Shown here piece by piece: positions 17,684-26,830 of a DNA stretch of 64,000 nucleotides. The notes beneath the pieces are model-generated. The model was not told the DNA's origin. It searched no databases and saw only the letters and a list, made by a program, of their open reading frames with translations. Every line of letters starts with the position of its first letter. The first letter of the stretch is position 1. This DNA is from Nostoc sp. S4 (lineage in GTDB: Bacteria > Cyanobacteriota > Cyanobacteriia > Cyanobacteriales > Nostocaceae), in assembly GCA_029379225.1 (NCBI GenBank), contig JAQYWR010000013.1, forward strand, positions 78,606-142,605, read 5' to 3'. The position numbers were made by a program, and so were the translations under genes.

Positions 17684-18985
17684 TCAAAACCGACCTAATT
17701 CCAAATTGTAATTAATACTGAAGAACCAGCCGTCAAAATCAATATTTTGGGCGGTTGAACTACCTAAAGTAAACCCAGTCTGGACATTCATGCTGCTCAA
17801 ATCGGATATTCGATAATTTAAGTGCCCAAATAGCCGATGAAATTGGTCTTCTCGATCGCGCTGGGTAAAGTCAGAGAAGTTTCCCTGGTAGTCAATACCA
17901 ACTTGCAGAGGCTTTTGCAAGTAGTAGTTTAGAGAAAACCAAAAAGAATTGATAATGCGACTGCGACTTTGGGGATCGGCAAAATTTACACTCAGTTCGT
18001 AGAAGCTATCTACGACTAATCTTGAGGTTAAGGGATCTCGGCGTCCGAAAGACAGTTGTACTGAACTTTCGTTTAAAAACCGATCGCCTGCATTGAAGGT
18101 GTTGGGGCGATCGCTGTTATTGGCATAAAATAACTGTTGATTACTGAAATTGAGTTCTCCGTACATTCGCCGCGAGAGTTGCCGATAAAGACTGAGATTA
18201 AATCTTAACTGGTTGTAATGGTATTGTGATTGATCTAGATAACGAATGATATTGCCATCAATTGAGCCGTTTAAATAAGTTTTAGCTCCTATAGGAAAAT
18301 ATGCAGAGGATAGTGTCAGTCCAGAAATAATTAAACCATCTTCTATAGGATCATCTTTTGAGGAAAAAATGTTATTCGTTTGAAAGTAACCCACACGACC
18401 CTGTAGATAGCCGATGGGTTTAAACTCAGCCACAGGTTGCGGTGGGAGTGGCTGTTGTTCTAAGGGTCGTAAGCGCACGCGCAACCCAAGTTCGCGATCG
18501 CTATCAGACTCAGACGGCTGTTTTGGGTGTTGCAGCAGCTTTCTTAGTCTCTCTACCCTTTGAGAACGATTGAAGTCAGGTGGATTCAATAGTTGTTGTG
18601 TTGAGTCTGGAGGAGATGTAGGCAAGTTACTCGGCTGCGATTCTAGCGGCGGCGGATCATTTTCTTCTGGAGTATCCTCTGGTTCTTGGGCTGGTGCTGG
18701 TTGGGCTTGTGTAATTTCTAGTGCTACTCGATCGCAAGTCGCCCATTCCTTTCTAACTCGCTGTACTGTTAGCGTTGCGTGTTGTAAAGAAGTTGGACAC
18801 AGTACCTGACTTATCGATCCCAAATCATGATTTGTAGATTCTGCCGCCTCAACTGTCATGCAACAGCAGTTTCCAGTTGTGGAAACTAATAAAATCCAAA
18901 AAAACAAATTTTTCCAGTTCTTGAGTCGCATCTGTGAGATCGCGTTGAGCACCTTTGGCGAATGTAGACCTAGAAGCTGCATCAT
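17684..18985 (-). CDS. Predicted outer-membrane beta-barrel protein
   Basis: A 433-residue exported protein of unknown specific function. The N-terminus has basic residues followed by a hydrophobic signal segment ('NLFFWILLVSTTGNCCC'); an internal ATG at residue 19 is also a plausible start. Residues ~95-150 are a Pro/Glu/Ser-rich, probably disordered spacer. From ~185 the sequence becomes a series of amphipathic beta strands with aromatic girdles ('IGYLQGRVGYFQTNN', 'YHYNQLRFNLSLYRQL', 'FWFSLNYYLQKPLQVGIDYQGNF'). It ends in Phe ('NYNLELGRF'), the classical C-terminal signal for BAM-dependent barrel insertion. It lies divergent from, but 771 bp away from, a FecR-domain gene. A cell-surface partnership is possible but unproven. 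Confidence 0.75.
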   Translation of the reverse strand: MMQLLGLHSPKVLNAISQMRLKNWKNLFFWILLVSTTGNCCCMTVEAAESTNHDLGSISQVLCPTSLQHATLTVQRVRKEWATCDRVALEITQAQPAPAQEPEDTPEENDPPPLESQPSNLPTSPPDSTQQLLNPPDFNRSQRVERLRKLLQHPKQPSESDSDRELGLRVRLRPLEQQPLPPQPVAEFKPIGYLQGRVGYFQTNNIFSSKDDPIEDGLIISGLTLSSAYFPIGAKTYLNGSIDGNIIRYLDQSQYHYNQLRFNLSLYRQLSRRMYGELNFSNQQLFYANNSDRPNTFNAGDRFLNESSVQLSFGRRDPLTSRLVVDSFYELSVNFADPQSRSRIINSFWFSLNYYLQKPLQVGIDYQGNFSDFTQRDREDQFHRLFGHLNYRISDLSSMNVQTGFTLGSSTAQNIDFDGWFFSINYNLELGRF

Positions 18986-19756
18986 AAGTTCCGACTCAGA
19001 AGATACAATTGAGTGTATCTAACTCAGCTTTTTAGGTATATACTTAGAGCTACAAATTAAAATTGCAGTTTTTTGGATTTATTCCCAGACTTTGTTACCT
19101 GAATCATCTGCTATGATACAAGGTTTTCTCAATTATTGGTAAATCAATAAGTGGGAAGAAATCAAGCTAAATTATAAAATGTAAACATCAGTCAAACTAT
19201 TACTCATGATAACTGACTAAAGAATGACTATTCCACAGGATTTTCAGATAATTTTCCTTGACTTTTCAGGTGAGTTAACTAAGTTCAGTGTAAATCAAAT
19301 ATTTAATATTTGAAGAGATATCCTCTAAATTATTGTCCATTTTAGTTATTGGTATCATTCGTCAAGTTTGAAAGCTGCTTTAGAGGATATTTGAAAAGTG
19401 ATGATTGATGTATCAAATATTTTTTACCTCTCCCTAACCCTCCTCTTTACAAAAGAAGGAAACCGGATTTTTCTTGTTTCCCTCCAATATATCGGGGGGA
19501 CTAAGGAAGTAACAACGCAATTAAAATCACAGCCAATCACTTTTCAAACATCCTCTTAGACTTAGTTTCATAAAAAGTAAGTTTTAGAATAAAAACTTCA
19601 AGAAACTAAATACATACTTATTAGTTGTTTATTTTATCTATTAAATGTAGACTAAAGTGCAGATAAATTAATCTCAAAAACTGGCTAGAACAATTAGCAG
19701 CAGCTTAAAGATTTAGTATTTTTGGTATTAGTTGAAGTTTATTAAGTTATCAAACT
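18986..19756. other. Intergenic region between divergent surface-protein genes
   Basis: 771 bp, AT-rich, holding the putative promoters of both divergent genes and MITE-like element B. An additional inverted copy of its end (ATATCCTCTA near 19318) lies 60 bp to the left of the element. No gene was seen. Confidence 0.5.
19382..19556. mobile_element. MITE-like element B with 24-bp inverted ends
   Basis: The left end is AGAGGATATTTGAAAAGTGA followed by TGATTG. The reverse complement of the right end is AGAGGATGTTTGAAAAGTGA followed by TTGGCTG. The 175-bp interior has no ORF but contains pyrimidine-rich CTCTCCCTAACCCTCC and AACCGGATTT, similar to element A. The ends also resemble those of element C at 59.8 kb. 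Confidence 0.7.
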
Positions 19757-21181
19757 ATGATTAATAAATCATTACCACTGTTAGTAATAAGTTTATGGGG
19801 AATCGTAGTACTGCCTGTGCAAAATCGGGTAAGTGCCGCAACTCCTTTAACACGAGCTGAGATTCAGTACCTCCGCAACTTGGTACAACTAATACCCAAA
19901 AACAAACTCAAGAAACGTCCGGCACAAAAATCAGATGCAATGATTCCTGGGGATGGGTTGTCAACTGGTCGAGCTTCCTCAGCAGACTTGCGGTTTAACG
20001 ATGGCTCTTTGGCAAGAGTTGGCGAACAGGCAATATTTCAATTTTTACCCAAGACTCGCAGCTTCAGACTGTCGAACGGAACTGCGTTGCTGCTTATACC
20101 ACCGGGAAGAGGGCAAACACGTATACAAACGCCAAGTGCAGCAGCAGCAATTCGTGGTTCAGCATTATTTGTACGCTACGACCAACGAACAGACACTACG
20201 ATTGTGGGTGCGCTGACAAATAGCGGCATTGAAGTTTCTAATAAGGAAGCTTCTCAAACTCAAAAGCTGCAAGCAGGACAGCTGATGGTTATAGTTAAAG
20301 GTAAATTTCAGGGTTTATATGATTTTGATCTGAGAAATTTTTATGAAACGAGCGATCTAGTTCGGGGACTTGATTTAAGTAGGCAAAATGTTACACCTAA
20401 TGCTGACCCAGCGATCGCCAGCGTTCAAGCTGAAACTGCTGCGGCCTTACAAGCACAGTCGCCTGTAACAGGTCAAGGAGTAGTTGAAAACCCATCTTTC
20501 TTACAATTAACTGCTAGCCCTGCAAATTCTGCGACCAACGAGATTGTCACAAATGATTCCGCTGTAGACCCCATCCAAGATGATTCCCCAGTAAACTCCC
20601 TTGAGGAAACAGGACAAATTTTATCAAACACTGAACAGCAGAGTATTAGAAGTAGTAATAACGCAAGCACCCAGAACAATAATGTTCCAATAGATTCTAG
20701 TGCAGCTACAGCTAGACCTCAAACTCCCCCAGTTCAGACAACACCAACTACTCCAGTCACACTAACAACTCCACAGACCCCTACTGGACAGGAAACACCA
20801 ACTACTCCAGAAACCCCTACTGGACAAGGAACACCAACTACTCCAGTCACAGTAACAACTCCACAGACCCCTACTGGACAGGGAACACCAACTACTCCAG
20901 AACCCCCTACTGGACAGGGAACACCAACTACTCCAGAACCCCCTACTGGACAGGGAACACCAACTACTCCAGAACCCCCTACTGGACAGGGAACACCAAC
21001 TACTCCAGAACCCCCTACTAACCCAGGAACACCAACTACTCCAGAACCCCCTACTGGACAGGGAACACCAACTACCCCAGAACCTCCTACTAACCCAGGA
21101 ACACCAACTACCCCAGAACCTCCTACTAACCCAGGAACACCAACTACTCCAGTAACGCCTAGTGGTCCGGAAACAACCTGA
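19757..21181 (+). CDS. FecR-domain protein with Thr/Pro-rich repeat tail
   Basis: 474 residues. A signal peptide (to about residue 28, 'RVSAATP') indicates export. Residues ~60-180 form a FecR domain ('DGLSTGRASSADLRFNDGSL', 'RLSNGTALLLIPPGRGQTRI', 'TPSAAAAIRGSALFVRYD', 'QKLQAGQLMVIV'). The C-terminal ~150 residues are a Thr/Pro/Gly/Gln repeat of the form TPTTPEPPTGQG, probably an extended spacer in the periplasm or wall. Classical FecR relays TonB-linked signals to an ECF sigma factor; here there is no transmembrane helix after the signal peptide and no sigma gene nearby. The FecR fold therefore probably serves as a ligand-binding or structural module. Confidence 0.82.
   Translation: MINKSLPLLVISLWGIVVLPVQNRVSAATPLTRAEIQYLRNLVQLIPKNKLKKRPAQKSDAMIPGDGLSTGRASSADLRFNDGSLARVGEQAIFQFLPKTRSFRLSNGTALLLIPPGRGQTRIQTPSAAAAIRGSALFVRYDQRTDTTIVGALTNSGIEVSNKEASQTQKLQAGQLMVIVKGKFQGLYDFDLRNFYETSDLVRGLDLSRQNVTPNADPAIASVQAETAAALQAQSPVTGQGVVENPSFLQLTASPANSATNEIVTNDSAVDPIQDDSPVNSLEETGQILSNTEQQSIRSSNNASTQNNNVPIDSSAATARPQTPPVQTTPTTPVTLTTPQTPTGQETPTTPETPTGQGTPTTPVTVTTPQTPTGQGTPTTPEPPTGQGTPTTPEPPTGQGTPTTPEPPTGQGTPTTPEPPTNPGTPTTPEPPTGQGTPTTPEPPTNPGTPTTPEPPTNPGTPTTPVTPSGPETT
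20741..21155 (+). repeat. 36-bp coding tandem repeat (TPTTPEPPTGQG array)
   Basis: About ten units of a 36-bp repeat containing ACACCAACTACTCCAGAACC, with CCTACTGGACAGGGA or CCTACTAACCCAGGA variants. Several adjacent copies are identical, implying recent expansion by slippage or recombination, so copy number is likely to vary between strains. Confidence 0.9.
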
Positions 21182-21487
21182 GCCTACTTTCTATGTTTAC
21201 TAAGACTTTCAAAGTTCGGCAATCTTTTGTAAACCTTATTTACTGTAAAACCTTAGTATATAGTTATACTTATTGATTTATTCTAGTTTAGAATAAATTT
21301 CAAGTACTGCCTTTGGTATCGCTAAAGCAAAAAGTGATGTTGCCTACGACTAGAGAGAATCTGCTAACGCTAGATTAAATCAAGGATAGGATTTATGCAG
21401 GGCTCACTGGATATCCTTTATAGTTCAATCACATTCTTTGTGTAAATTCCCAGGAACTAACTTATTGCTAGAGAGATACAAAAATTT

Positions 21488-22864
21488 ATGACTTTTGACT
21501 ACGACCTGTTTGTAATTGGTGCGGGTTCTGGAGGTTTGGCGGCTTCCAAACGGGCGGCTAGCTACGGAGCCAAAGTAGCGATCGCTGAATATGATTTAGT
21601 TGGTGGCACTTGTGTAATTCGCGGTTGTATTCCCAAAAAACTTATGGTCTATAGCTCTCACTTTCCTGCACTCTTCACAGACGCCCCAGGCTATGGCTGG
21701 AAAGTAGGTAATACAGAATTGGACTGGGAACATTTCATTACATCTATAGACCGGGAAGTTCGGCGACTGTCGCAATTACATATAAGCCTTTTAGAAAAAG
21801 CAGGAGTAGAATTAATTCCTGGTCGCGCCGCATTAGTAGACCCCCACACAGTAGAACTTAATGGACGCAAAATTACAGCAGACAAAATTTTAATTGCTGT
21901 TGGCGGGCGTCCTGTGAAACCAGATTTACCAGGAATGGAATACGGCATTACCTCCAACGAAATCTTTCATCTCAAAGAACAACCAAAACACATCGTTATT
22001 CTTGGCGCTGGTTATATTGGCACGGAATTTGCCTGTATTATGCGCGGTTTGGGTTCTGAGGTAACTCAAATTAGTAGAGGTGACAATATTTTGAAAGGGT
22101 TCGATGAAGACATCTCCAAAGAAATTGAAGAGGGGATGACAAACCACGGAATTCGGCTGATTAAGAATAATGTAGTAAAAGTAATTGAACGCGTACCACA
22201 AGGGTTTAAGCTAACTTTATCAGGGGAAAACCAAGAACCAGTAATTGCCGATGTGTTTTTAGTAGCGACTGGTCGCGCTCCTAATGTAGATGGATTGAGT
22301 TTAGAAAACGCTGGAGTTAATATCGTGCCCAGTTCTGTAGAAAGACCAGGATATTACACCACAGGCGCGATCGCGGTCAATGAATATAGTCAAACTAGTC
22401 AACCAAATATCTTTGCTGTTGGTGATGTCACTGACCGAATTAATTTAACTCCTGTAGCAATTGGTGAAGGTCGCGCCTTTGCTGATAGCGAATTTGGCAA
22501 TAGTCGCCGAGCCTTCAATTACCAAAATGTACCCACAGCTGTATTTTCTACCCCAGAAGCCTCAACAGTAGGCTGGACAGAAGCCGAAGCCCGAGAGAAA
22601 TTCGGTGATGCCGTCAAAATTTATCGCACCCGTTTTCGCTCGATGTACCATAGTTTGACTGGTAAGCAAGAGAAAACAATGATGAAGCTAGTAGTTGATA
22701 GCAACAGCGATAAAGTGCTAGGCGCTCACATGGTGGGTGAACATGCTGCTGAGATCATTCAAGGTGTGGCGATCGCTGTGAACATGGGTGCAACCAAAAA
22801 AGACTTTGACGCTACTGTTGGCATCCATCCCTCGGTAGCTGAAGAATTTGTCACAATGCGATAA
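21488..22864 (+). CDS. gor: Glutathione-disulfide reductase
   Basis: A 458-residue FAD-dependent disulfide oxidoreductase that uses NADPH to reduce GSSG. It has the FAD-binding loop 'IGAGSGGLAASKRAASYG', redox-active cysteines C42 and C47 in 'GGTCVIRGCIPKK', and the NADPH-binding 'ILGAGYIGTEFA'. The FAD/central motif 'IFAVGDVTDRINLTPVAI' and the C-terminal catalytic His-Glu in 'GIHPSVAEEFVTMR' are also present. Dihydrolipoamide dehydrogenase and mercuric reductase are excluded by the CVIRGC spacing and overall motif set. It is the first of three same-strand genes (gor, esterase, hisC). They are separated by ~100-bp spacers containing heptamer repeats, so co-transcription is uncertain. Confidence 0.93.
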   Translation: MTFDYDLFVIGAGSGGLAASKRAASYGAKVAIAEYDLVGGTCVIRGCIPKKLMVYSSHFPALFTDAPGYGWKVGNTELDWEHFITSIDREVRRLSQLHISLLEKAGVELIPGRAALVDPHTVELNGRKITADKILIAVGGRPVKPDLPGMEYGITSNEIFHLKEQPKHIVILGAGYIGTEFACIMRGLGSEVTQISRGDNILKGFDEDISKEIEEGMTNHGIRLIKNNVVKVIERVPQGFKLTLSGENQEPVIADVFLVATGRAPNVDGLSLENAGVNIVPSSVERPGYYTTGAIAVNEYSQTSQPNIFAVGDVTDRINLTPVAIGEGRAFADSEFGNSRRAFNYQNVPTAVFSTPEASTVGWTEAEAREKFGDAVKIYRTRFRSMYHSLTGKQEKTMMKLVVDSNSDKVLGAHMVGEHAAEIIQGVAIAVNMGATKKDFDATVGIHPSVAEEFVTMR

Positions 22865-22869
22865 CTAGA

Positions 22870-22936
22870 TCATTAGTCCTTTGTCATCTGTCTGTTGTCA
22901 TTTGTTAGTTACTAATGACCAATGACTAATGATTAA
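22870..22936. repeat. Heptamer repeat tract (TCATTTG/ACTAATG type)
   Basis: Degenerate copies of TTAGTCC, TTTGTCA, CTAATGA and CCAATGA follow the gor stop codon; a related tract lies before hisC at 23636-23722. Confidence 0.7.
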
Positions 22937-22960
22937 GGACACCCCAATAAAAAAACTTGA

Positions 22961-23602
22961 ATGCCTACTCAGTATATCTATTTACACGGCTTTGCTTCCA
23001 GTCCAAAATCTGCCAAAGCGCGGTACATAGGCGATCGCTTTAGCCAAATTCATACACAACTGAGAATTCCTGATTTGAATGCTGGTGATTTTTCCCAGTT
23101 GACAATCGCCCGTCAAATCACTCAAGTGGCAGCAGAATTCCCGAAGGATTCTACACCTGTAACGCTCATTGGCTCAAGTTTGGGTGGTTTGACTGCTGCC
23201 CACCTAGCACAGCAACATTTACAAGTACAACGCTTAGTCTTGCTAGCCCCGGCTTTTGGGTTTTTGTCCCATTGGCTAGTAAAATTAACAGATGAGGAAA
23301 TACAGCGTTGGCAGCAAGAAAAATATCTCATGGTATATCACTATGGAGAAAAGCGATCGCTTCCCTTAAGTTATGATTTTGTGATAGATGCAGCTCAATA
23401 CCAAGAGGAACTTTTGCAACGTCACATTCCGACGCTGATTTTGCACGGAAAGAGTGATGAAGTTATCCCTATTAAAGCAAGTCATAACTTTAGGCGTTGG
23501 CGTCCTTGGGTGGAATTAGTTGAACTCGATAGCGACCATGCTTTGAGTAATGTGATGGAAGAAATTTGGCAAGCAATTCGCCTCTTCTGCCAGTTACCTT
23601 GA
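22961..23602 (+). CDS. YqiA/YcfP-like alpha/beta-hydrolase (esterase)
   Basis: 213 residues with the compact YqiA-type alpha/beta-hydrolase fold. 'YIYLHGFASSPKSAKA' forms the first strand and oxyanion region. 'LIGSSLGGLTAAHLA' is the nucleophile elbow with Ser. 'LILHGKSDEVIPI' carries the acid, and 'ELDSDHALSN' the His. Family members are small cytosolic esterases acting on short acyl or palmitoyl-CoA-like substrates; the physiological substrate is unknown. All triad positions are present, so it should be active. Confidence 0.87.
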   Translation: MPTQYIYLHGFASSPKSAKARYIGDRFSQIHTQLRIPDLNAGDFSQLTIARQITQVAAEFPKDSTPVTLIGSSLGGLTAAHLAQQHLQVQRLVLLAPAFGFLSHWLVKLTDEEIQRWQQEKYLMVYHYGEKRSLPLSYDFVIDAAQYQEELLQRHIPTLILHGKSDEVIPIKASHNFRRWRPWVELVELDSDHALSNVMEEIWQAIRLFCQLP

Positions 23603-23635
23603 AGTTGTAAAATATAAAACTCTCATATAAATAAT

Positions 23636-23722
23636 GTCATTAGTCATTTGTCCTTTATTTTTTTACTAATAACAATGCCCAAGACTAATGACCAATGACT
23701 TAATGACTAATGACTAATAATA
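23636..23722. repeat. Heptamer repeat tract upstream of hisC
   Basis: Several GACTAAT/GACCAAT/TTAGTCA units run directly into the annotated hisC 5' end. The first ATG in the frame (23710) is part of the repeat. Confidence 0.7.
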
Positions 23723-23727
23723 AAATT

Positions 23728-24873
23728 ATGCTTTCCTTCATCCGACCAGATTTAGCACAATTTACCGCCTACAAACCTCACCCCAGTAGCGATACAGCGG
23801 CATCTGTGCCAACGCAGTTAGATCGCCTTGACACAAACGAAAGTCCCTATGATTTACCACCTCAATTAAAAGAAAAGTTAGCCTGGACATATCAGCAAGT
23901 AATTGAAACAAATCGTTATCCCGATGGCGGACATGAGACACTTAAGAATGCGATCGCCGAGTACGTTAATGAATCAGTCGGTGTTTCATCATCCTTTACT
24001 GCTGCCAATATTTCTGTAGGCAATGGTTCAGATGAACTAATCCGCTCTTTGCTAATTGCCACCTGTTTAAGAGGAGAAGGTTCAATTCTGGTTGCCAATC
24101 CCACTTTCTCTATGTACAGGATTTTGGCACAAACTTTGGGCATTCCTGTAGTGACAGTGGGTAGAAATGAAACAAATTTTGAAATTGACCTAAAAGCTGC
24201 ACAGTCTGCCATCGAAGAAACTCAAAATCCTCCCATTCGGGTAGTTTTCGTAGTACATCCCAATTCGCCAACCGCTAATAGCTTAACTGCGGCAGAGTTG
24301 ATATGGTTAAAAAGTTTGCCAGAGCATATTTTGGTAGTAATCGATGAAGCTTACTTTGAATTTAGCCAAACTAGTTTAGTGGGTGAATTGCAGCATCATT
24401 CTAACTGGGTGATTTTACGCACTTTTTCTAAAGCTTTTCGATTGGCATCTCTTCGCGTTGGTTATTGTGTTGCTCATCCAGAAGCAATCGCCATCTTAGA
24501 AAAAATCCGCTTACCTTACAATCTTCCCAGCTTTTCGATAGCAGCAGGATTAATTGCTTTACAAAACCGTACACTCTTACTTGAGTCAATTTCCCAAACC
24601 TTGAGCGAACGAGGCAAAATCATTGAAGCTTTATCCCAGCAGCCAGAATTACAAATTACAGTAAGTGCTGCTAATTTTATTTACGTGCGTCTCAAACCAA
24701 ATGCTTTACACGATAAAGACGCTACTTTAAAAAGTTTGCACCACCAACTCAAGACTCTCGGCACTCTTGTACGATATGTTAGCGGCGGATTGCGAATTAC
24801 TGTAGGGACGAGCGACGAAAATGCCCGCACTATTAATCGAGTAAAAGCTGTTTTATCAAATTTGGAATCTTAG
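23728..24873 (+). CDS. hisC: Histidinol-phosphate aminotransferase
   Basis: A PLP-dependent fold-type I aminotransferase that converts imidazole acetol-phosphate and glutamate to histidinol-phosphate. Motifs: '[14 protein letters not shown]' (the HisC N-terminal signature), 'NRYPDGG', 'VGNGSDELI', 'VHPNSPTAN', '[10 protein letters not shown]' (PLP Asp/Tyr), '[16 protein letters not shown]' (PLP-lysine) and 'LRITVGT' (substrate Arg). I chose ATG 23728 (MLSFIRPDL) because the six codons upstream to 23710 derive from the heptamer repeat. It lies only 4 bp from the convergent gene end. Length (~381) is normal. Confidence 0.94.
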   Translation: MLSFIRPDLAQFTAYKPHPSSDTAASVPTQLDRLDTNESPYDLPPQLKEKLAWTYQQVIETNRYPDGGHETLKNAIAEYVNESVGVSSSFTAANISVGNGSDELIRSLLIATCLRGEGSILVANPTFSMYRILAQTLGIPVVTVGRNETNFEIDLKAAQSAIEETQNPPIRVVFVVHPNSPTANSLTAAELIWLKSLPEHILVVIDEAYFEFSQTSLVGELQHHSNWVILRTFSKAFRLASLRVGYCVAHPEAIAILEKIRLPYNLPSFSIAAGLIALQNRTLLLESISQTLSERGKIIEALSQQPELQITVSAANFIYVRLKPNALHDKDATLKSLHHQLKTLGTLVRYVSGGLRITVGTSDENARTINRVKAVLSNLES

Positions 24874-24877
24874 CAAT

Positions 24878-25474
24878 TCACTCAATATTAAACCTGCTGT
24901 CCACTTCAGTGCCCAAACGGCGGACTATCCCTACTGTTTGTGGCAGTACACCTACTAAAAGAGCAAAGGCTACATCCGGCAAAAGAGCCACTATTTCTGG
25001 TGGAAAGTATTGTTCAAATTGATCGAGAATTTTTTGGACTCGCTGCCCAGGCACCGGATTTTCTGTAATTTGTTTGATCAGTCGAATCCATTGTCGCCTA
25101 ATTAAGTACGCTTTCTGACGCTCTTCATTAGATTCTGGAGTTAATAAAGACAGATTACCTATGGGCAGTGCCCTTTGGCAATCAAAATCGTAATCCCCAC
25201 CCACAGCAGCTCCGGGTCCAGCAAACTCTGCATGGTAACGTTTAAACAGTATTAATCCATTTCGCCTACGACTATTGACGATGAAAACTTCTCCACTATG
25301 CAAACGTGTAAGGATATCCGAGCCTGGGGATTGCTCAGTTCCATCTGGCATGACGAGATAGTCAGGGAAACTAGTTTCAGGGTAATAGGTTGATACCATA
25401 GCAGACTGATAGCGGCGATGCTGTTCGCTATCCATGTTTTTTAAACTTTCAACGAATTTGGTAGTAGTATGCAC
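24878..25474 (-). CDS. Uncharacterised cyanobacterial protein (198 aa)
   Basis: I recognise no named domain. The sequence is soluble and mixed alpha/beta: 'SFPDYLVMPDGTEQSPGSDILTRLHSGEVFIVNSRRRNGLILFKRYH' looks like strands around a small beta domain. A Gly-rich 'AGPGAAVGGDYDFDCQRAL' follows, and then a helical C-terminal half 'AYLIRRQWIRLIKQI', 'VQKILDQFEQYFPPEIVALL' with a moderately hydrophobic 'DVAFALLVGVLPQTVGIV'. The annotated start is GTG; ATG at 25435 (MDSEQHRRY) is an alternative. It is convergent with hisC. Good codon structure and length support a real gene. Confidence 0.7.
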   Translation of the reverse strand: MHTTTKFVESLKNMDSEQHRRYQSAMVSTYYPETSFPDYLVMPDGTEQSPGSDILTRLHSGEVFIVNSRRRNGLILFKRYHAEFAGPGAAVGGDYDFDCQRALPIGNLSLLTPESNEERQKAYLIRRQWIRLIKQITENPVPGQRVQKILDQFEQYFPPEIVALLPDVAFALLVGVLPQTVGIVRRLGTEVDSRFNIE

Positions 25475-26140
25475 TTCAACAATAAACTAACTGTTATATT
25501 AAATGAGATTTTTCAATTCTTTTATTATTAACAGTCTTATAGTCAATTTAACTAAGATAAGAATGAATAGGCATTGTTCATTAATTGAGTGATTATATTT
25601 TATGAGATATAAGGAAATTTGTCTCCAAGTTGAGATTGCCTTTTTTAAAGTTTTTATAAAGATGAATATCTTAATTACAAAGTTATTATGAGGAATAGAG
25701 ATTTTTTTGAGATAAATCTATGGATATTTTGATTATAGTCCATTAGTTACAATTTATTTAAAATTGTTTATTAATTAAAAATAAAAAATTATAAATATAA
25801 ACTTTTATAAATATAAGATACTTTAACCAAATTGTAGTTTTATTAAAATCACTGAGACTAAATTCTCTTAAAACTCTGAATGTGTTTAAACCAATTATAA
25901 AAAGCTGTATTATAGCTTCAGAAAGTCATTTATAAACTAAATTATATTTTTGAGTTGCAATTCAGGTATTGAGCGATGTTTAGGTAGTTTGACCAGATTT
26001 TTAATAAAATTCAATTATGCTTCACTGCCGATATTGATGACAGATTATATTGATAGCGAGAGTGCTTCCGTTCGAGACGCTGCGCGAACGCCCAAACTTC
26101 CCGAACGCAGCATTATAGTTTACAGCAATTAAAAGAAAAT
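25475..26140. other. AT-rich intergenic region without gene
   Basis: About 666 very AT-rich bases between two minus-strand genes. The only structured element is the dispersed repeat GAGACGCTGCGCGAACGC at 26074-26091, which also occurs at 33.7 kb. Confidence 0.5.
26074..26091. repeat. Dispersed repeat GAGACGCTGCGCGAACGC
   Basis: A GC-rich 18-mer in an AT-rich context; a near copy (GAGACGCTACGCGAACGC) lies at 33678-33695. It is a short repeat type known from Nostoc genomes. Confidence 0.7.
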
Positions 26141-26830
26141 TTAGATAGAGGAGTTAGCACCGAAATCTTTGTGCAATAACATCTGACTTGAGCGCCTAAG
26201 CAAGAATGTATTCCAATTCGATTCGACTTTATGTACCCGATATCCCAGCTTGAAATAAAGCTGCCTTGCTTGATGGTTATTTTCCAAAACGTGGAGGTAT
26301 AAGTCTTTAAATCCCCATTCTTGAGAGATTTTCTCGCAGCTATTGAGTAACTCGGAAGCTACACCATGTCTACGGTAATTTGGGTGAACAGCTAAATTAG
26401 ATAAGTAAGGAAAACCCAAGCCGACCTGACTCCACGAATCGCTGTAACGTACACCCAGTTCCACAGTTCCCACTAAGGTGTTAGCACCAGTAGTATAATC
26501 GAGTGCAACTAAACAAACATGACGCGACGTAGGTGACACCATACGATGTCTTAAATCTTCGTAAATACCTAAACGCAGCAATGGAAAAGCCCATCCCCAC
26601 ATACCTTTTTGGGAGTGAAAGCTTTCAGCAATAATTTGGGCAACACTAACTAAATCAGCAGGTGTAGCCATACGAATTTGGAAATGGCGGGAAGCCGGAT
26701 CGATTGGCTGTTGGTAGTAAGGGTGAAAAATCCGATATTTCAAGGTTACTCTAGTATTAATTTTATTTAAGTAAAATTTTCTCAAAAGTCCTAAAACACC
26801 ATTGAAAGTCAATAAAAGCTTAAGAGTCAT
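26141..26830 (-). CDS. GNAT family N-acetyltransferase (RimI-like)
   Basis: 229 residues. The GNAT fold starts near residue 50 ('FQIRMATPADLVSVAQIIAESFH'). It has the acetyl-CoA-binding motif A 'LSNLAVHPNYRRHGVASELLNSCEKIS' (R/Q-x-x-G-x-A variant, RRHGVA) and a typical C-terminal motif B 'LYLHVLENNHQARQLYFKLGYRV'. The N-terminal ~45 residues are basic and hydrophobic and may be non-conserved extension. The acceptor substrate (protein N-terminus or small molecule) is not predictable. Confidence 0.87.
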   Translation of the reverse strand: MTLKLLLTFNGVLGLLRKFYLNKINTRVTLKYRIFHPYYQQPIDPASRHFQIRMATPADLVSVAQIIAESFHSQKGMWGWAFPLLRLGIYEDLRHRMVSPTSRHVCLVALDYTTGANTLVGTVELGVRYSDSWSQVGLGFPYLSNLAVHPNYRRHGVASELLNSCEKISQEWGFKDLYLHVLENNHQARQLYFKLGYRVHKVESNWNTFLLRRSSQMLLHKDFGANSSI

